From positions 6,696,001 to 6,760,000 of the forward strand of contig NZ_CP120983.1 in NCBI RefSeq assembly GCF_030719215.1: a DNA stretch of 64,000 bases, in the 5' to 3' direction. Source of the DNA: Streptomyces sp. Alt3 (GTDB taxonomy: Bacteria > Actinomycetota > Actinomycetes > Streptomycetales > Streptomycetaceae). Of this stretch, positions 25,361 to 33,620 are shown piece after piece (within the stretch, counting starts at the first letter, position 1; every line of letters begins with the position of its first letter). Below the pieces are notes generated by a model, which was not told the origin of the DNA, made no database searches, and saw only the letters and a program-made list of their open reading frames with translations. The translations under genes and the position numbers were made by a program.

Positions 25361-25542
25361 CCTCTGTCCGTTGGCGCGAAAATTATGCGCCACCCGCCGA
25401 GGGCCCGTTTCACCGCACAGCATGCAGTCCGCCCCGTGGGACACGACGACCGGCCCGGGCACGTCCCGGCTACGCTGGCCGCGTGCCCTCCTCCGCAGAA
25501 GGGCGCAAAGCCGACAGCCGTCGCATCCCAGGGAGAACATCC

Positions 25543-28500
25543 ATGGCCTCGTTGCCGACCCCCTCAGCTGACAGCCGGATCCGAGCCGCAGCGCTCCGTG
25601 AGGCGCTCGCCACCCGCGTGGTGGTGGCCGACGGTGCCATGGGCACCATGCTCCAGGCCCAGGACCCCACCCTTGAGGACTTCGAGAACCTCGAAGGCTG
25701 CAACGAGATCCTGAACGTCACGCGCCCCGACATCGTCCGGTCGGTCCACGAGGAGTACTTCGCGGTCGGCGTCGACTGCGTCGAGACCAACACGTTCGGC
25801 GCCAACGCCTCCGCCCTCGGTGAGTACGACATCCCCGGCCGGATCCACGAGCTGTCCGAAGCCGGCGCCCGTATCGCCCGCGAGGTCGCCGACCGGTTCA
25901 CCGAGTCCACCGGACAGCAGCGCTGGGTGCTCGGCTCCATCGGCCCCGGCACCAAGCTCCCGACGCTGGGGCACGCCCCGTACACGGTCCTGCGTGACGG
26001 CTTCCAGCAGAACGCCGAAGGCCTGATCGCCGGAGGCGCCGACGCGCTCATCATCGAGACCACGCAGGACCTCCTGCAGACCAAGGCCGCCGTGCTCGGC
26101 GCACGGCGCGCCCTGGAGGCCATGGGCAGCGACCTGCTGGTGCTCTGCTCGCTGGCCTTCGAGACCACCGGCACCATGCTGCTGGGCTCCGAGATCGGTG
26201 CCGCGCTGACCGCGCTCGAACCCCTCGGCGTCGACATGATCGGCCTGAACTGCTCGACCGGCCCCGCCGAGATGAGCGAGCACCTGCGCTACCTCACGCG
26301 CCACTCCCGCATCCCGCTGCTCTGCATGCCGAACGCCGGGCTGCCCGTGCTCACCAAGGACGGGGCACACTTCCCGCTGGACGCCGAGGGCCTGGCCGAC
26401 GCCCAGGAGACCTTCGTCCAGGAGTACGGCCTCTCCCTCGTGGGCGGCTGCTGCGGTACTACGCCCGAACACCTGAGGCAGCTCGTCGAGCGGGTCCGCG
26501 GCTCCGAGCTCACCCCCCGCCACCCGCGCCCCGAGCCGGGTGCCGCCTCGCTCTACCAGACCATCCCCTTCCGGCAGGACACCTCGTACCTCGCGATCGG
26601 CGAGCGCACGAACGCCAACGGATCCAAGAAGTTCCGCGAGGCCATGCTCGACGCCCGCTGGGACGACTGCGTGGAGATGGCCCGTGACCAGATCCGCGAG
26701 GGCGCGCACATGCTCGACCTCTGCGTCGACTACGTGGGGCGCGACGGCGTCGCCGACATGGAGGAGCTGGCCGGCCGTTTCGCCACCGCCTCCACCCTGC
26801 CGATCGTCCTCGACTCCACCGAGGTGCCCGTTCTGCGCGCCGGCCTGGAGAAGCTGGGCGGCCGCGCCGTACTGAACTCCGTCAACTACGAGGACGGCGA
26901 CGGTCCCGAGTCCCGCTTCGCGAAGGTCTCCGGGCTGGCCGCCGAGCACGGTGCCGCGCTCATCGCGCTGACGATCGACGAGGAGGGCCAGGCCCGCACC
27001 GTCGAGCACAAGGTTGCCATCGCCGAGCGCCTCATCGAGGACCTCACCACCAACTGGGGCATCCACGAGTCCGACATCCTCATCGACTGTCTGACCTTCA
27101 CCATCTGCACCGGCCAGGAGGAGTCCCGCAAGGACGGGATCGCCACCATCGGCGCCATCCGTGAGCTGAAGCGGCGCCACCCCGAGGTCCAGACCACGCT
27201 GGGCCTGTCCAACATCTCCTTCGGCCTGAACCCGGCCGCCCGCGTCGTCCTGAACTCCGTCTTCCTGGACGAGTGCGTGAAGGCCGGCCTGGACTCCGCG
27301 ATCGTCCACGCCTCCAAGATCCTCCCGATCGCCCGGCTGGAGGAGGAGCAGGTCAAGGTCGCCCTCGACCTCATCCACGACCGCCGCGAGGAGGGATACG
27401 ACCCCCTCCAGCGGCTCATGGAGCTCTTCGAGGGCGTCAACATGAAGTCGATGAAGCAGGGCAAGGCCGAGGAACTCCTCGCCCTGCCACTGGACGAGCG
27501 ACTCCAGCGCCGCATCATCGACGGTGAGAAGAACGGTCTGGAGGCGGACCTCGACGAGGCGCTGCTGACCAGGCCCGCGCTGGAGATCGTCAACGACACC
27601 CTGCTGGCCGGCATGAAGATCGTGGGCGAACTGTTCGGCTCCGGCCAGATGCAGCTGCCCTTCGTTCTCCAGTCCGCCGAGGTCATGAAGTCCGCGGTGG
27701 CGCACCTGGAACCGCACATGGAGAAGACCGACGCCGAGGGCAAGGGCACCATCGTGCTGGCCACGGTCCGCGGCGACGTGCACGACATCGGCAAGAACCT
27801 CGTCGACATCATCCTGTCCAACAACGGCTTCAACGTGGTCAACCTGGGCATCAAGCAGCCCGTCTCCGCGATCCTGGACGCCGCCCAGGAGCACCGTGCC
27901 GACGTCATCGGCATGTCGGGCCTCCTCGTGAAGTCCACCGTGATCATGAAGGAGAACCTGGAGGAGCTGAACCAGCGCCGGCTGGCGGCCGACTATCCGG
28001 TGATCCTCGGCGGGGCGGCCCTGACCCGGGCCTACGTCGAACAGGACCTCCACGAGATCTACGAGGGCGAGGTCCGATACGCCCGCGACGCCTTCGAGGG
28101 GCTCCGGCTGATGGACGCCCTCGTCGCGGTCAAGCGCGGTGTCCCCGGCGCCACCCTCCCCGAACTGAAGCAGCGCAGGGTGCCCAAGCGGGACACCCCC
28201 GTCGCGGAGGTCGTGGAGCCCGAGGAAGGCGTGCGCTCCGACGTCTCCGTCACCAACCCGGTCCCGGAGCCGCCGTTCTGGGGCACCCGGGTCGTCAAGG
28301 GCATCCAGCTCAAGGAGTACGCCTCCTGGCTGGACGAGGGCGCCCTCTTCAAGGGCCAGTGGGGCCTCAAGCAGGCCCGGGCCGGCGACGGACCGACGTA
28401 CGAGGAGCTCGTGGAGCGCGAGGGACGTCCGCACCTGCGCGGCTGGCTCGACAAGCTCCACACCGAGAACCTGCTGGAGGCGGCCGTCGTCTACGGCTAC

Positions 28501-29055
28501 TTCCCCTGCGTCTCCAAGGGCGACGACCTGATCCTGCTGCACGAGGACGGCTCCGAGCGCACCCGCTTCACCTTCCCGCGCCAGCGCCGCGGCCGCCGCC
28601 TCTGCCTCGCGGACTTCTTCCGGCCCGAGGAGTCCGGGGAGACCGACGTGATCGGTCTCCAGGTCGTCACCGTCGGTTCGAAGATCGGCGGGGCCACCGC
28701 CGAGCTCTTCGAGGCGAACTCCTACCGCGACTACCTGGAGCTGCACGGGCTCTCCGTGCAGCTGGCGGAGGCGCTCGCCGAGTACTGGCACGCCCGGGTC
28801 CGCAGCGAGCTCGGGTTCGCCGGTGAGGACCCGTCCGACGTCGAGGACATGTTCGCGCTCAAGTACCGCGGAGCGCGCTTCTCGCTGGGCTACGGGGCCT
28901 GCCCGGACCTGGAGGACCGGGCGAAGATCGCCGACCTCCTGGAGCCCGAGCGGATCGGGGTGAAGCTCTCCGAGGAGTTCCAGCTGCACCCCGAGCAGTC
29001 CACCGACGCGATCGTCATCCACCACCCGGAGGCGAAGTACTTCAACGCGCGGTAG
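25543..29055 (+). CDS. metH: cobalamin-dependent methionine synthase
   Basis: A 1170-aa four-module enzyme that methylates homocysteine using methyltetrahydrofolate and B12. Module 1 (about 1-320) binds homocysteine through zinc, with Cys ligands in GLNCSTGP and VGGCCGTT. Module 2 (about 335-600) is the pterin-binding barrel. Module 3 (about 620-860) is the cobalamin cap and Rossmann domain, with axial His747 in DVHDIGK. Module 4 (about 900-1170) is the SAM-dependent reactivation domain. ATG 25543 follows AGGGAG. It is divergent from gylR, with 239 bp between. I looked for a cobalamin or SAH riboswitch in that gap and saw none. Confidence 0.98.
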   Translation: MASLPTPSADSRIRAAALREALATRVVVADGAMGTMLQAQDPTLEDFENLEGCNEILNVTRPDIVRSVHEEYFAVGVDCVETNTFGANASALGEYDIPGRIHELSEAGARIAREVADRFTESTGQQRWVLGSIGPGTKLPTLGHAPYTVLRDGFQQNAEGLIAGGADALIIETTQDLLQTKAAVLGARRALEAMGSDLLVLCSLAFETTGTMLLGSEIGAALTALEPLGVDMIGLNCSTGPAEMSEHLRYLTRHSRIPLLCMPNAGLPVLTKDGAHFPLDAEGLADAQETFVQEYGLSLVGGCCGTTPEHLRQLVERVRGSELTPRHPRPEPGAASLYQTIPFRQDTSYLAIGERTNANGSKKFREAMLDARWDDCVEMARDQIREGAHMLDLCVDYVGRDGVADMEELAGRFATASTLPIVLDSTEVPVLRAGLEKLGGRAVLNSVNYEDGDGPESRFAKVSGLAAEHGAALIALTIDEEGQARTVEHKVAIAERLIEDLTTNWGIHESDILIDCLTFTICTGQEESRKDGIATIGAIRELKRRHPEVQTTLGLSNISFGLNPAARVVLNSVFLDECVKAGLDSAIVHASKILPIARLEEEQVKVALDLIHDRREEGYDPLQRLMELFEGVNMKSMKQGKAEELLALPLDERLQRRIIDGEKNGLEADLDEALLTRPALEIVNDTLLAGMKIVGELFGSGQMQLPFVLQSAEVMKSAVAHLEPHMEKTDAEGKGTIVLATVRGDVHDIGKNLVDIILSNNGFNVVNLGIKQPVSAILDAAQEHRADVIGMSGLLVKSTVIMKENLEELNQRRLAADYPVILGGAALTRAYVEQDLHEIYEGEVRYARDAFEGLRLMDALVAVKRGVPGATLPELKQRRVPKRDTPVAEVVEPEEGVRSDVSVTNPVPEPPFWGTRVVKGIQLKEYASWLDEGALFKGQWGLKQARAGDGPTYEELVEREGRPHLRGWLDKLHTENLLEAAVVYGYFPCVSKGDDLILLHEDGSERTRFTFPRQRRGRRLCLADFFRPEESGETDVIGLQVVTVGSKIGGATAELFEANSYRDYLELHGLSVQLAEALAEYWHARVRSELGFAGEDPSDVEDMFALKYRGARFSLGYGACPDLEDRAKIADLLEPERIGVKLSEEFQLHPEQSTDAIVIHHPEAKYFNAR

Positions 29056-29194
29056 CCAGGTGTTCGACGCGCGGTCATGCGGCACTCCGCGCGCGACGCG
29101 GCCACGAGTCGTAGAATGGTCGGTCCAGTGCAGGCCGGTCGCCGTTCCCACGGGAAGGCGGCCGGCCTTCTCGTCCCTCATGGAGGTGTGCCGG

Positions 29195-29893
29195 ATGACC
29201 AGTACGGTCCCCGCGTCCCTGACCCGCTCGGCAGAAGGGTCGGCGCTCCAAGCCGTCCTCCTCGACATGGACGGCACACTGGTCGACACCGAGGGGTTCT
29301 GGTGGGACGTGGAGGTCGAGGTCTTCGCCGACCTCGGCCACCGGCTGGACGAGGCGTGGCGTGACGTGGTCGTCGGCGGGCCGATGACCCGCAGCGCCGG
29401 GTACCTCATCGAGGTCACCGGCGCCGACATCGCCATCGAGGAGCTCACCGTGCTGCTCAACGACCGCTTCGAGAAGCGCATCGGACGCGGTGTGCCGCTG
29501 ATGCCGGGCGCGGCCCGGCTGCTCGCCGAGCTCGCCGCGCACGAGGTGCCCACAGCTCTGGTCTCCGCCTCGCACCGGCGCATCATCGACCGGGTCCTGG
29601 ACTCCGTGGGCCGTCACCACTTCGCGCTCACGGTCGCGGGCGACGAGGTGGCCCGCACCAAGCCCCACCCCGAGCCCTACCTCGCCGCGGCGGCGGGATT
29701 CGGGGCGGATCCCTGGCGCTGCGCGGTCGTCGAGGACACCGCGACAGGTGTCGCCGCGGCCGAAGCGGCGGGCTGCCGTGTCGTCGCGGTGCCCTCCGTC
29801 GCGGCGATCGCCCCCGCGCCGGGGCGTGCCGTCGTGTCCTCCCTGGAGCAGGTGGACCTCGCCTTCCTGCGGGGTCTGGTCGCGGACGAGTGA
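29195..29893 (+). CDS. HAD family hydrolase (beta-phosphoglucomutase-like)
   Basis: A 232-aa HAD phosphatase. Motif I is LLDMDGTLVDT (nucleophile D24, acid/base D26), motif II lies in ALVSASH, motif III Lys in RTKPHPEPY, and motif IV in VVEDTATGV. A helical cap is inserted after motif I (class I), as in beta-phosphoglucomutase and phosphoglycolate phosphatase. ATG 29195 has TGGAGG 9-14 bases upstream. It follows metH by 139 bp and may be read from the same transcript. Substrate is a small phosphorylated metabolite; not further readable. Confidence 0.9.
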   Translation: MTSTVPASLTRSAEGSALQAVLLDMDGTLVDTEGFWWDVEVEVFADLGHRLDEAWRDVVVGGPMTRSAGYLIEVTGADIAIEELTVLLNDRFEKRIGRGVPLMPGAARLLAELAAHEVPTALVSASHRRIIDRVLDSVGRHHFALTVAGDEVARTKPHPEPYLAAAAGFGADPWRCAVVEDTATGVAAAEAAGCRVVAVPSVAAIAPAPGRAVVSSLEQVDLAFLRGLVADE

Positions 29894-30258
29894 CGACCGT
29901 GGCACCGAGGGTGTTTCGTCGGCAGGTGACAAGAACTCCGGTGCCAATTCTGTCCGTTCCCCGCTTTCGCACATCGCGTAAATCAGGTCCATGTCAATGC
30001 GGTCGATGATGTCCCGGAGTGACATTCGTCACTCGTCGTGACCTTCGAGGGTTCTCGAGGCCGTTCGGTATGTCGGCTTCGAGAGCCCATACGTCCGTAT
30101 TCATTGAGACGTGTACGAAACATTCCCGGCGGCGACATGGACAACCCGTCATCGGTGATCACCGAGTGGATACGGAGCGGATCCGCACCGGTCAAGTCGC
30201 CCTGCGGCGCCTACTAATCTCGGTTTTCTCACATGACGGAATGAGGGAGAACGTCCAG
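29894..30258. other. 365-bp intergenic region with lower G+C
   Basis: No convincing gene. It holds a 23-bp A/T-richer stretch, a hairpin with 11-bp arms (30053-30063 and 30074-30084, one G-T pair) and a possible -10 TACTAAT near 30210-30216 upstream of the lipoprotein gene. The convergent signal expected after the HAD gene was not identified. Confidence 0.5.
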
Positions 30259-31851
30259 ATGAACCGCAAGACGCTGGTGCTGCCGGCCGTAGTGGGCCTG
30301 CTCGCACCCGTTCTCGCCGGCTGCGGCGGGTCGGACGACGGGGGCGATGCCATCGTTGTCGGGACGACGGACCAGTTCATCGCCTCGAAGGACAACCCGG
30401 CCCCGCTCGACCCGGCCATCGGCTACGAAGCGGGCGTGTGGAACCTGCTCCGCCAGACCGTGCAGACCCTGACGCACATACCGCGCGGCGGCGGCGAGCC
30501 GGTGCCCGAGGCGGCCGAGAGCTGCACCTTCACGGACATGGAGAACGAGAGCTACCGCTGCACGCTGCGCGACGGTCTCACCTTCGCCGACGGCACACCC
30601 GTCACCCCGGAGGACGTGAAGTACTCCATCCAGCGGATCCTCGACATCAAGGACGAGAGCGGCCCCTCCGCCCTGTTCGCCAACATCGACACGATCGAGA
30701 CCAAGGGTGAGAAGGAGATCGTCTTCCACCTGAGCACCCCGGACGCGACCTTCCCGTACAAGCTCGCCACGCCGCCCGCCGGCATCGTCCAGAAGGACAA
30801 GTACGGGGCGAAGACCCCCCGCGAGGGCTTCCAGATCGACGGGTCGGGCCCGTACACCATGAAGCCGGAGGTCAAGGACGACCAGATCGTCAAGGTGGTC
30901 TTCACCAAGAACCCGAAGTACAAGGGTGACCTGAAGATCCGCAACGAGAAGGTCGAACTGAACCTCTTCCCCGACGCGAAGGCGATGGGGAAGGCGCTCG
31001 ACGACAAGAAGATCGACATGATGACGCGCAACATGTCGCCCGAGCAGGCCCAGGACATGCTGACGGCACCCAAGGAGGGCATCAAGCTCACCGAGATGCC
31101 CGGCCTGGCCATCAGCTACCTCGCGTTCAACACCGAGGACCCCGTGGTGGAGGACAAGGCCGTACGCCAGGCCGTCGCGCAGGTCATCGACCGCGGCGCC
31201 ATCGCGAACAAGGTGTACGGCAGCACGGCCGAGCCGCTCTACTCGCTGATCCCGTCCGGCATCACCAGCCACACCAACTCCTTCTTCAACAAGTACGGCG
31301 AGCCCAGCGTCGCCGGGGCCGCGCAGACCCTGGAGAAGGCCGGCATCAGCACCCCGGTGAAGTTCACCCTGCACTACACGACCGACCACTACGGCCCCGC
31401 CACCAAGGCCGAGTACGAGACCCTGGCGAAGCAGCTGAACGCGTCGAAGCTGTTCGAGGTCGACGTCGAGGGCACACCCTGGGACAAGTACCGCCCCGCC
31501 CAGAAGAAGGGCGAGTACGCGGTCTTCGGCATGGGCTGGTTCCCCGACTTCCCGGACCCGGACACCTACATCGCTCCGTTCCTCGACGAGGGCAACTTCC
31601 TCGGCTTGCCGTACAAGTCGACCGAGGCGCAGAAGACGCTCATCCCGCAGTCCCGCCGCGAGGCGGACCGCAGCGCCGCCACGCCGGCCTTCGAGAAGCT
31701 CCAGAACATCGTCGCCGACGACGTCCCCGTGCTCCCCGTCTGGCAGGGCAAGCAGTACGTCGCCTCGCTCGACGAGCTGACCGGTGTGGAATGGGCCGTC
31801 AACTCCTCGGCGGACCTCCAGCTCTGGGAGCTCGCACGCGGCATGTCCTGA
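30259..31851 (+). CDS. ABC transporter substrate-binding lipoprotein (SBP family 5)
   Basis: A 530-aa periplasmic-type solute receptor of the DppA/OppA class. It has a lipoprotein signal MNRKTLVLPAVVGLLAPVLAGC (given in part), with the lipobox LAGC at about residues 18-21. The mature protein starts GGSDDGG. The family signature region lies around YRCTLRDGLTFADG and VTPEDVKYSI; the ligand-facing C-terminal lobe includes GMGWFPDFPDPDTY. It presumably binds peptides or another solute and delivers it to a membrane permease. No permease or ATPase genes are adjacent, so the partner is encoded elsewhere. GGGAG nine bases before ATG 30259 supports the start. Confidence 0.93.
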   Translation: MNRKTLVLPAVVGLLAPVLAGCGGSDDGGDAIVVGTTDQFIASKDNPAPLDPAIGYEAGVWNLLRQTVQTLTHIPRGGGEPVPEAAESCTFTDMENESYRCTLRDGLTFADGTPVTPEDVKYSIQRILDIKDESGPSALFANIDTIETKGEKEIVFHLSTPDATFPYKLATPPAGIVQKDKYGAKTPREGFQIDGSGPYTMKPEVKDDQIVKVVFTKNPKYKGDLKIRNEKVELNLFPDAKAMGKALDDKKIDMMTRNMSPEQAQDMLTAPKEGIKLTEMPGLAISYLAFNTEDPVVEDKAVRQAVAQVIDRGAIANKVYGSTAEPLYSLIPSGITSHTNSFFNKYGEPSVAGAAQTLEKAGISTPVKFTLHYTTDHYGPATKAEYETLAKQLNASKLFEVDVEGTPWDKYRPAQKKGEYAVFGMGWFPDFPDPDTYIAPFLDEGNFLGLPYKSTEAQKTLIPQSRREADRSAATPAFEKLQNIVADDVPVLPVWQGKQYVASLDELTGVEWAVNSSADLQLWELARGMS

Positions 31852-31868
31852 CCCGGCGTCCGGAAACA

Positions 31869-31913
31869 GGACCGGCGCGGTCCGGGGCCACAAGCCCCGG
31901 ACCGCGCCGGTCC
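31869..31913. terminator. bidirectional terminator
   Basis: A perfect 19-bp inverted repeat with a 7-nt loop, arms 31869-31887 and 31895-31913, between the lipoprotein gene and the convergent response regulator. Confidence 0.92.
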
Positions 31914-31929
31914 CGCGTTCAGCCCCGTC

Positions 31930-32601
31930 TCACTGGGCGCCCGGACGCACCAGCCCGCTCTCGTACGCGTACACGGCGGCCTGCACGCGGTCGCGCAGGC
32001 TCAGCTTCGTCAGCACGTGCCCCACATGCGTCTTGACCGTCGTCTCGCTCACGAACAGGTCGGCCGCGATCTCCGCGTTGGACAGACCGCGCGCCACCAG
32101 CTTCAGCACCTCCACCTCACGCTCGGTGAGGGTGTGCAGGGCATCCGGGACGGGCGCCTCGCCCGACGGCAGATGGTCGGCGTACTTGTCGAGAAGACGG
32201 CGCGTGATGCTGGGTGCCAGCATCGCCTCGCCCGCCGCCACCACCCTGATGGCCTGCACCAGTTCGACGGCCGGCGCGTCCTTCAGCAGGAAGCCGCTGG
32301 CACCGGCGCGCAGCGCCTCCACCACGTACTCGTCGAGGTCGAACGTCGTCAGCACCAGGACCTTCGCCGGGCCGTCCCGCCCGGGGCCGGTGATCTGGCG
32401 GGTCGCCTCGACCCCGTCCATCCGGGGCATCCGGATGTCCATGAGTACGACGTCCGGCTGCAGCGCCCGTACCTGGTCGATGGCCTGCAGGCCGTCGCCT
32501 GCCTCACCGACCACCGCGATGTCGCCCTCGGCCTCCAGGATCATCCGGAAGCCGGTGCGCAGCAGTGGTTGATCATCGACGAGCAGGACGCGGATAGCCA
32601 C
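31930..32601 (-). CDS. NarL/FixJ-type response regulator
   Basis: A 223-aa two-domain regulator. The receiver domain has acidic pocket D9-D10, phosphoacceptor D55 in LMDIRMPRMDG, the Thr of LTTFD and Lys of LLKDAP. A linker leads to a LuxR-type helix-turn-helix (about 155-205; LTEREVEVLKLVARGLSNAEI in part). AAGGAG is six bases before GTG 32601, and the gene begins 9 bp after the recB-like stop. No histidine kinase is adjacent. So it is an orphan regulator apparently co-transcribed with a nuclease, which is unusual. Its targets are unknown. Confidence 0.93.
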   Translation of the reverse strand: MAIRVLLVDDQPLLRTGFRMILEAEGDIAVVGEAGDGLQAIDQVRALQPDVVLMDIRMPRMDGVEATRQITGPGRDGPAKVLVLTTFDLDEYVVEALRAGASGFLLKDAPAVELVQAIRVVAAGEAMLAPSITRRLLDKYADHLPSGEAPVPDALHTLTEREVEVLKLVARGLSNAEIAADLFVSETTVKTHVGHVLTKLSLRDRVQAAVYAYESGLVRPGAQ

Positions 32602-32610
32602 GTAATCTCC

Positions 32611-33516
32611 TTAAGGGCCTTCGAGGGCCACCGGCCGACCGGCCTCGGCCGGCTCCATTCTGCCCTGTACAGCCTCCACGGATTCGGCCGGGCGGACGGA
32701 CAGCGGATAGACCGGGGGAGTCCCGCCGAACTCGGGACAGACCGCCCGGTGGTCGCACCAGCCGCACAGCTTCGTCGGCCGCGGCCGCCACTCGCCCGTC
32801 TCGGTGGCCAGCCGGATCGCCTCCCACAGCGCGAGCAGCTTGCGCTCCACCCGCTCGAGGTCGGCCGGCACGGGGTCGTACGTCAGCACGTCACCGCTGC
32901 CGAGATAGACGAGCTGCAGTCGGCGCGGCACCACGTTCTTCAGACGCCACACCACCAGGGCGTAGAACTTCATCTGGAACAGGGCGCCCTCCGCGTACTC
33001 CGCCCGCGGCGCCTTGCCCGTCTTGTAGTCGACGATCCGGACCTCGCCCGTCGGAGCCACGTCGACCCGGTCGATCACCCCGCGCAGCCGGAGGCCCGAG
33101 TCCAGCTCCGTCTCGACGAACAGCTCCCGCTCGGCCGGCTCCAGGCGCGTCGGGTCCTCCAGCGAGAACCAGCGCTCCACCAGCCGCTCCGCCTCGCCCA
33201 GCCACCCCGCGAGCCGCTCCCCTCCGGGATCGCCCTCGAACAGCTCCGTCAGCTCGGGCTTCGACTCCAGCAGCCGGTCCCACTGGCCGGGGATCAGGGC
33301 CTTGGCCCCCGGCACCGTACGGTCGGCCGCGGGGGCGTCGAACAGGCGCTCCAGCACCGCATGCACCAGCGTGCCCCGGGTAGCAGCCTCACTGGGCTTC
33401 TCGGGCAGCTTGTCGATCACCCGGAAGCGGTACAGCAGGGGGCACTGCATGAAATCGTTCGCGCGCGACGGCGACAGGGACGAGGGTGGCTGGGGCGGGC
33501 GCGGTACGGACGTCAT
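32611..33516 (-). CDS. RecB family exonuclease with Fe-S cluster
   Basis: A 301-aa PD-(D/E)XK nuclease of the RecB/AddB C-terminal (Cas4-like) type. Motifs: GTLVHAVLE with catalytic His52, GVIDRVD, DYKTGKAP and ALFQMKFYAL. One cysteine at residue 25 (FMQCPLLYRF) and a C-terminal trio in CGWCDHRAVCP form the four-Cys 4Fe-4S arrangement seen in AddB. ATG 33516 gives the natural start MTSVPRPPQPPSSLSPSRAN. A -10 hexamer lies seven bases before it, so the mRNA is probably leaderless. No helicase domain is fused. It likely processes DNA ends in repair. Confidence 0.92.
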   Translation of the reverse strand: MTSVPRPPQPPSSLSPSRANDFMQCPLLYRFRVIDKLPEKPSEAATRGTLVHAVLERLFDAPAADRTVPGAKALIPGQWDRLLESKPELTELFEGDPGGERLAGWLGEAERLVERWFSLEDPTRLEPAERELFVETELDSGLRLRGVIDRVDVAPTGEVRIVDYKTGKAPRAEYAEGALFQMKFYALVVWRLKNVVPRRLQLVYLGSGDVLTYDPVPADLERVERKLLALWEAIRLATETGEWRPRPTKLCGWCDHRAVCPEFGGTPPVYPLSVRPAESVEAVQGRMEPAEAGRPVALEGP

Positions 33517-33523
33517 GTCGAAG

Positions 33524-33546
33524 ACCCTACGGCCCGCCACCGACAC
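33524..33546 (-). promoter_or_regulatory. PafBC-type (RecA-NDp) DNA-damage promoter before recB-like gene
   Basis: On the minus strand GTGTCGGTG, 8 nt, TAGGGT matches the RecA-NDp consensus TTGTCRGTG-N8-TANNNT at 8 of 9 upstream positions and the whole -10. It also fits the Streptomyces recA form TTGTCAGTGGC-N6-TAGGGT at 9 of 11 upstream positions. The PafBC regulator genes are in this window at 48456-50380. Confidence 0.75.
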
Positions 33547-33620
33547 CCGGCGGCATACCATCGACCACAGAGCTCGCACACAGCACGATCGTGGCATGAG
33601 CCACCTACCGGAGGGATCCC

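Noticed and set aside
25304..25542. Possible cobalamin or SAH riboswitch before metH
   Set aside because: No B12-box-like or SAH-type conserved segments could be found; only GylR-like repeats and a plain ribosome site are visible.
25564..29586. Very long open frame antisense to metH
   Set aside because: It mirrors the metH codon pattern, has no family motif, and is explained by third-position G+C bias of the real gene.
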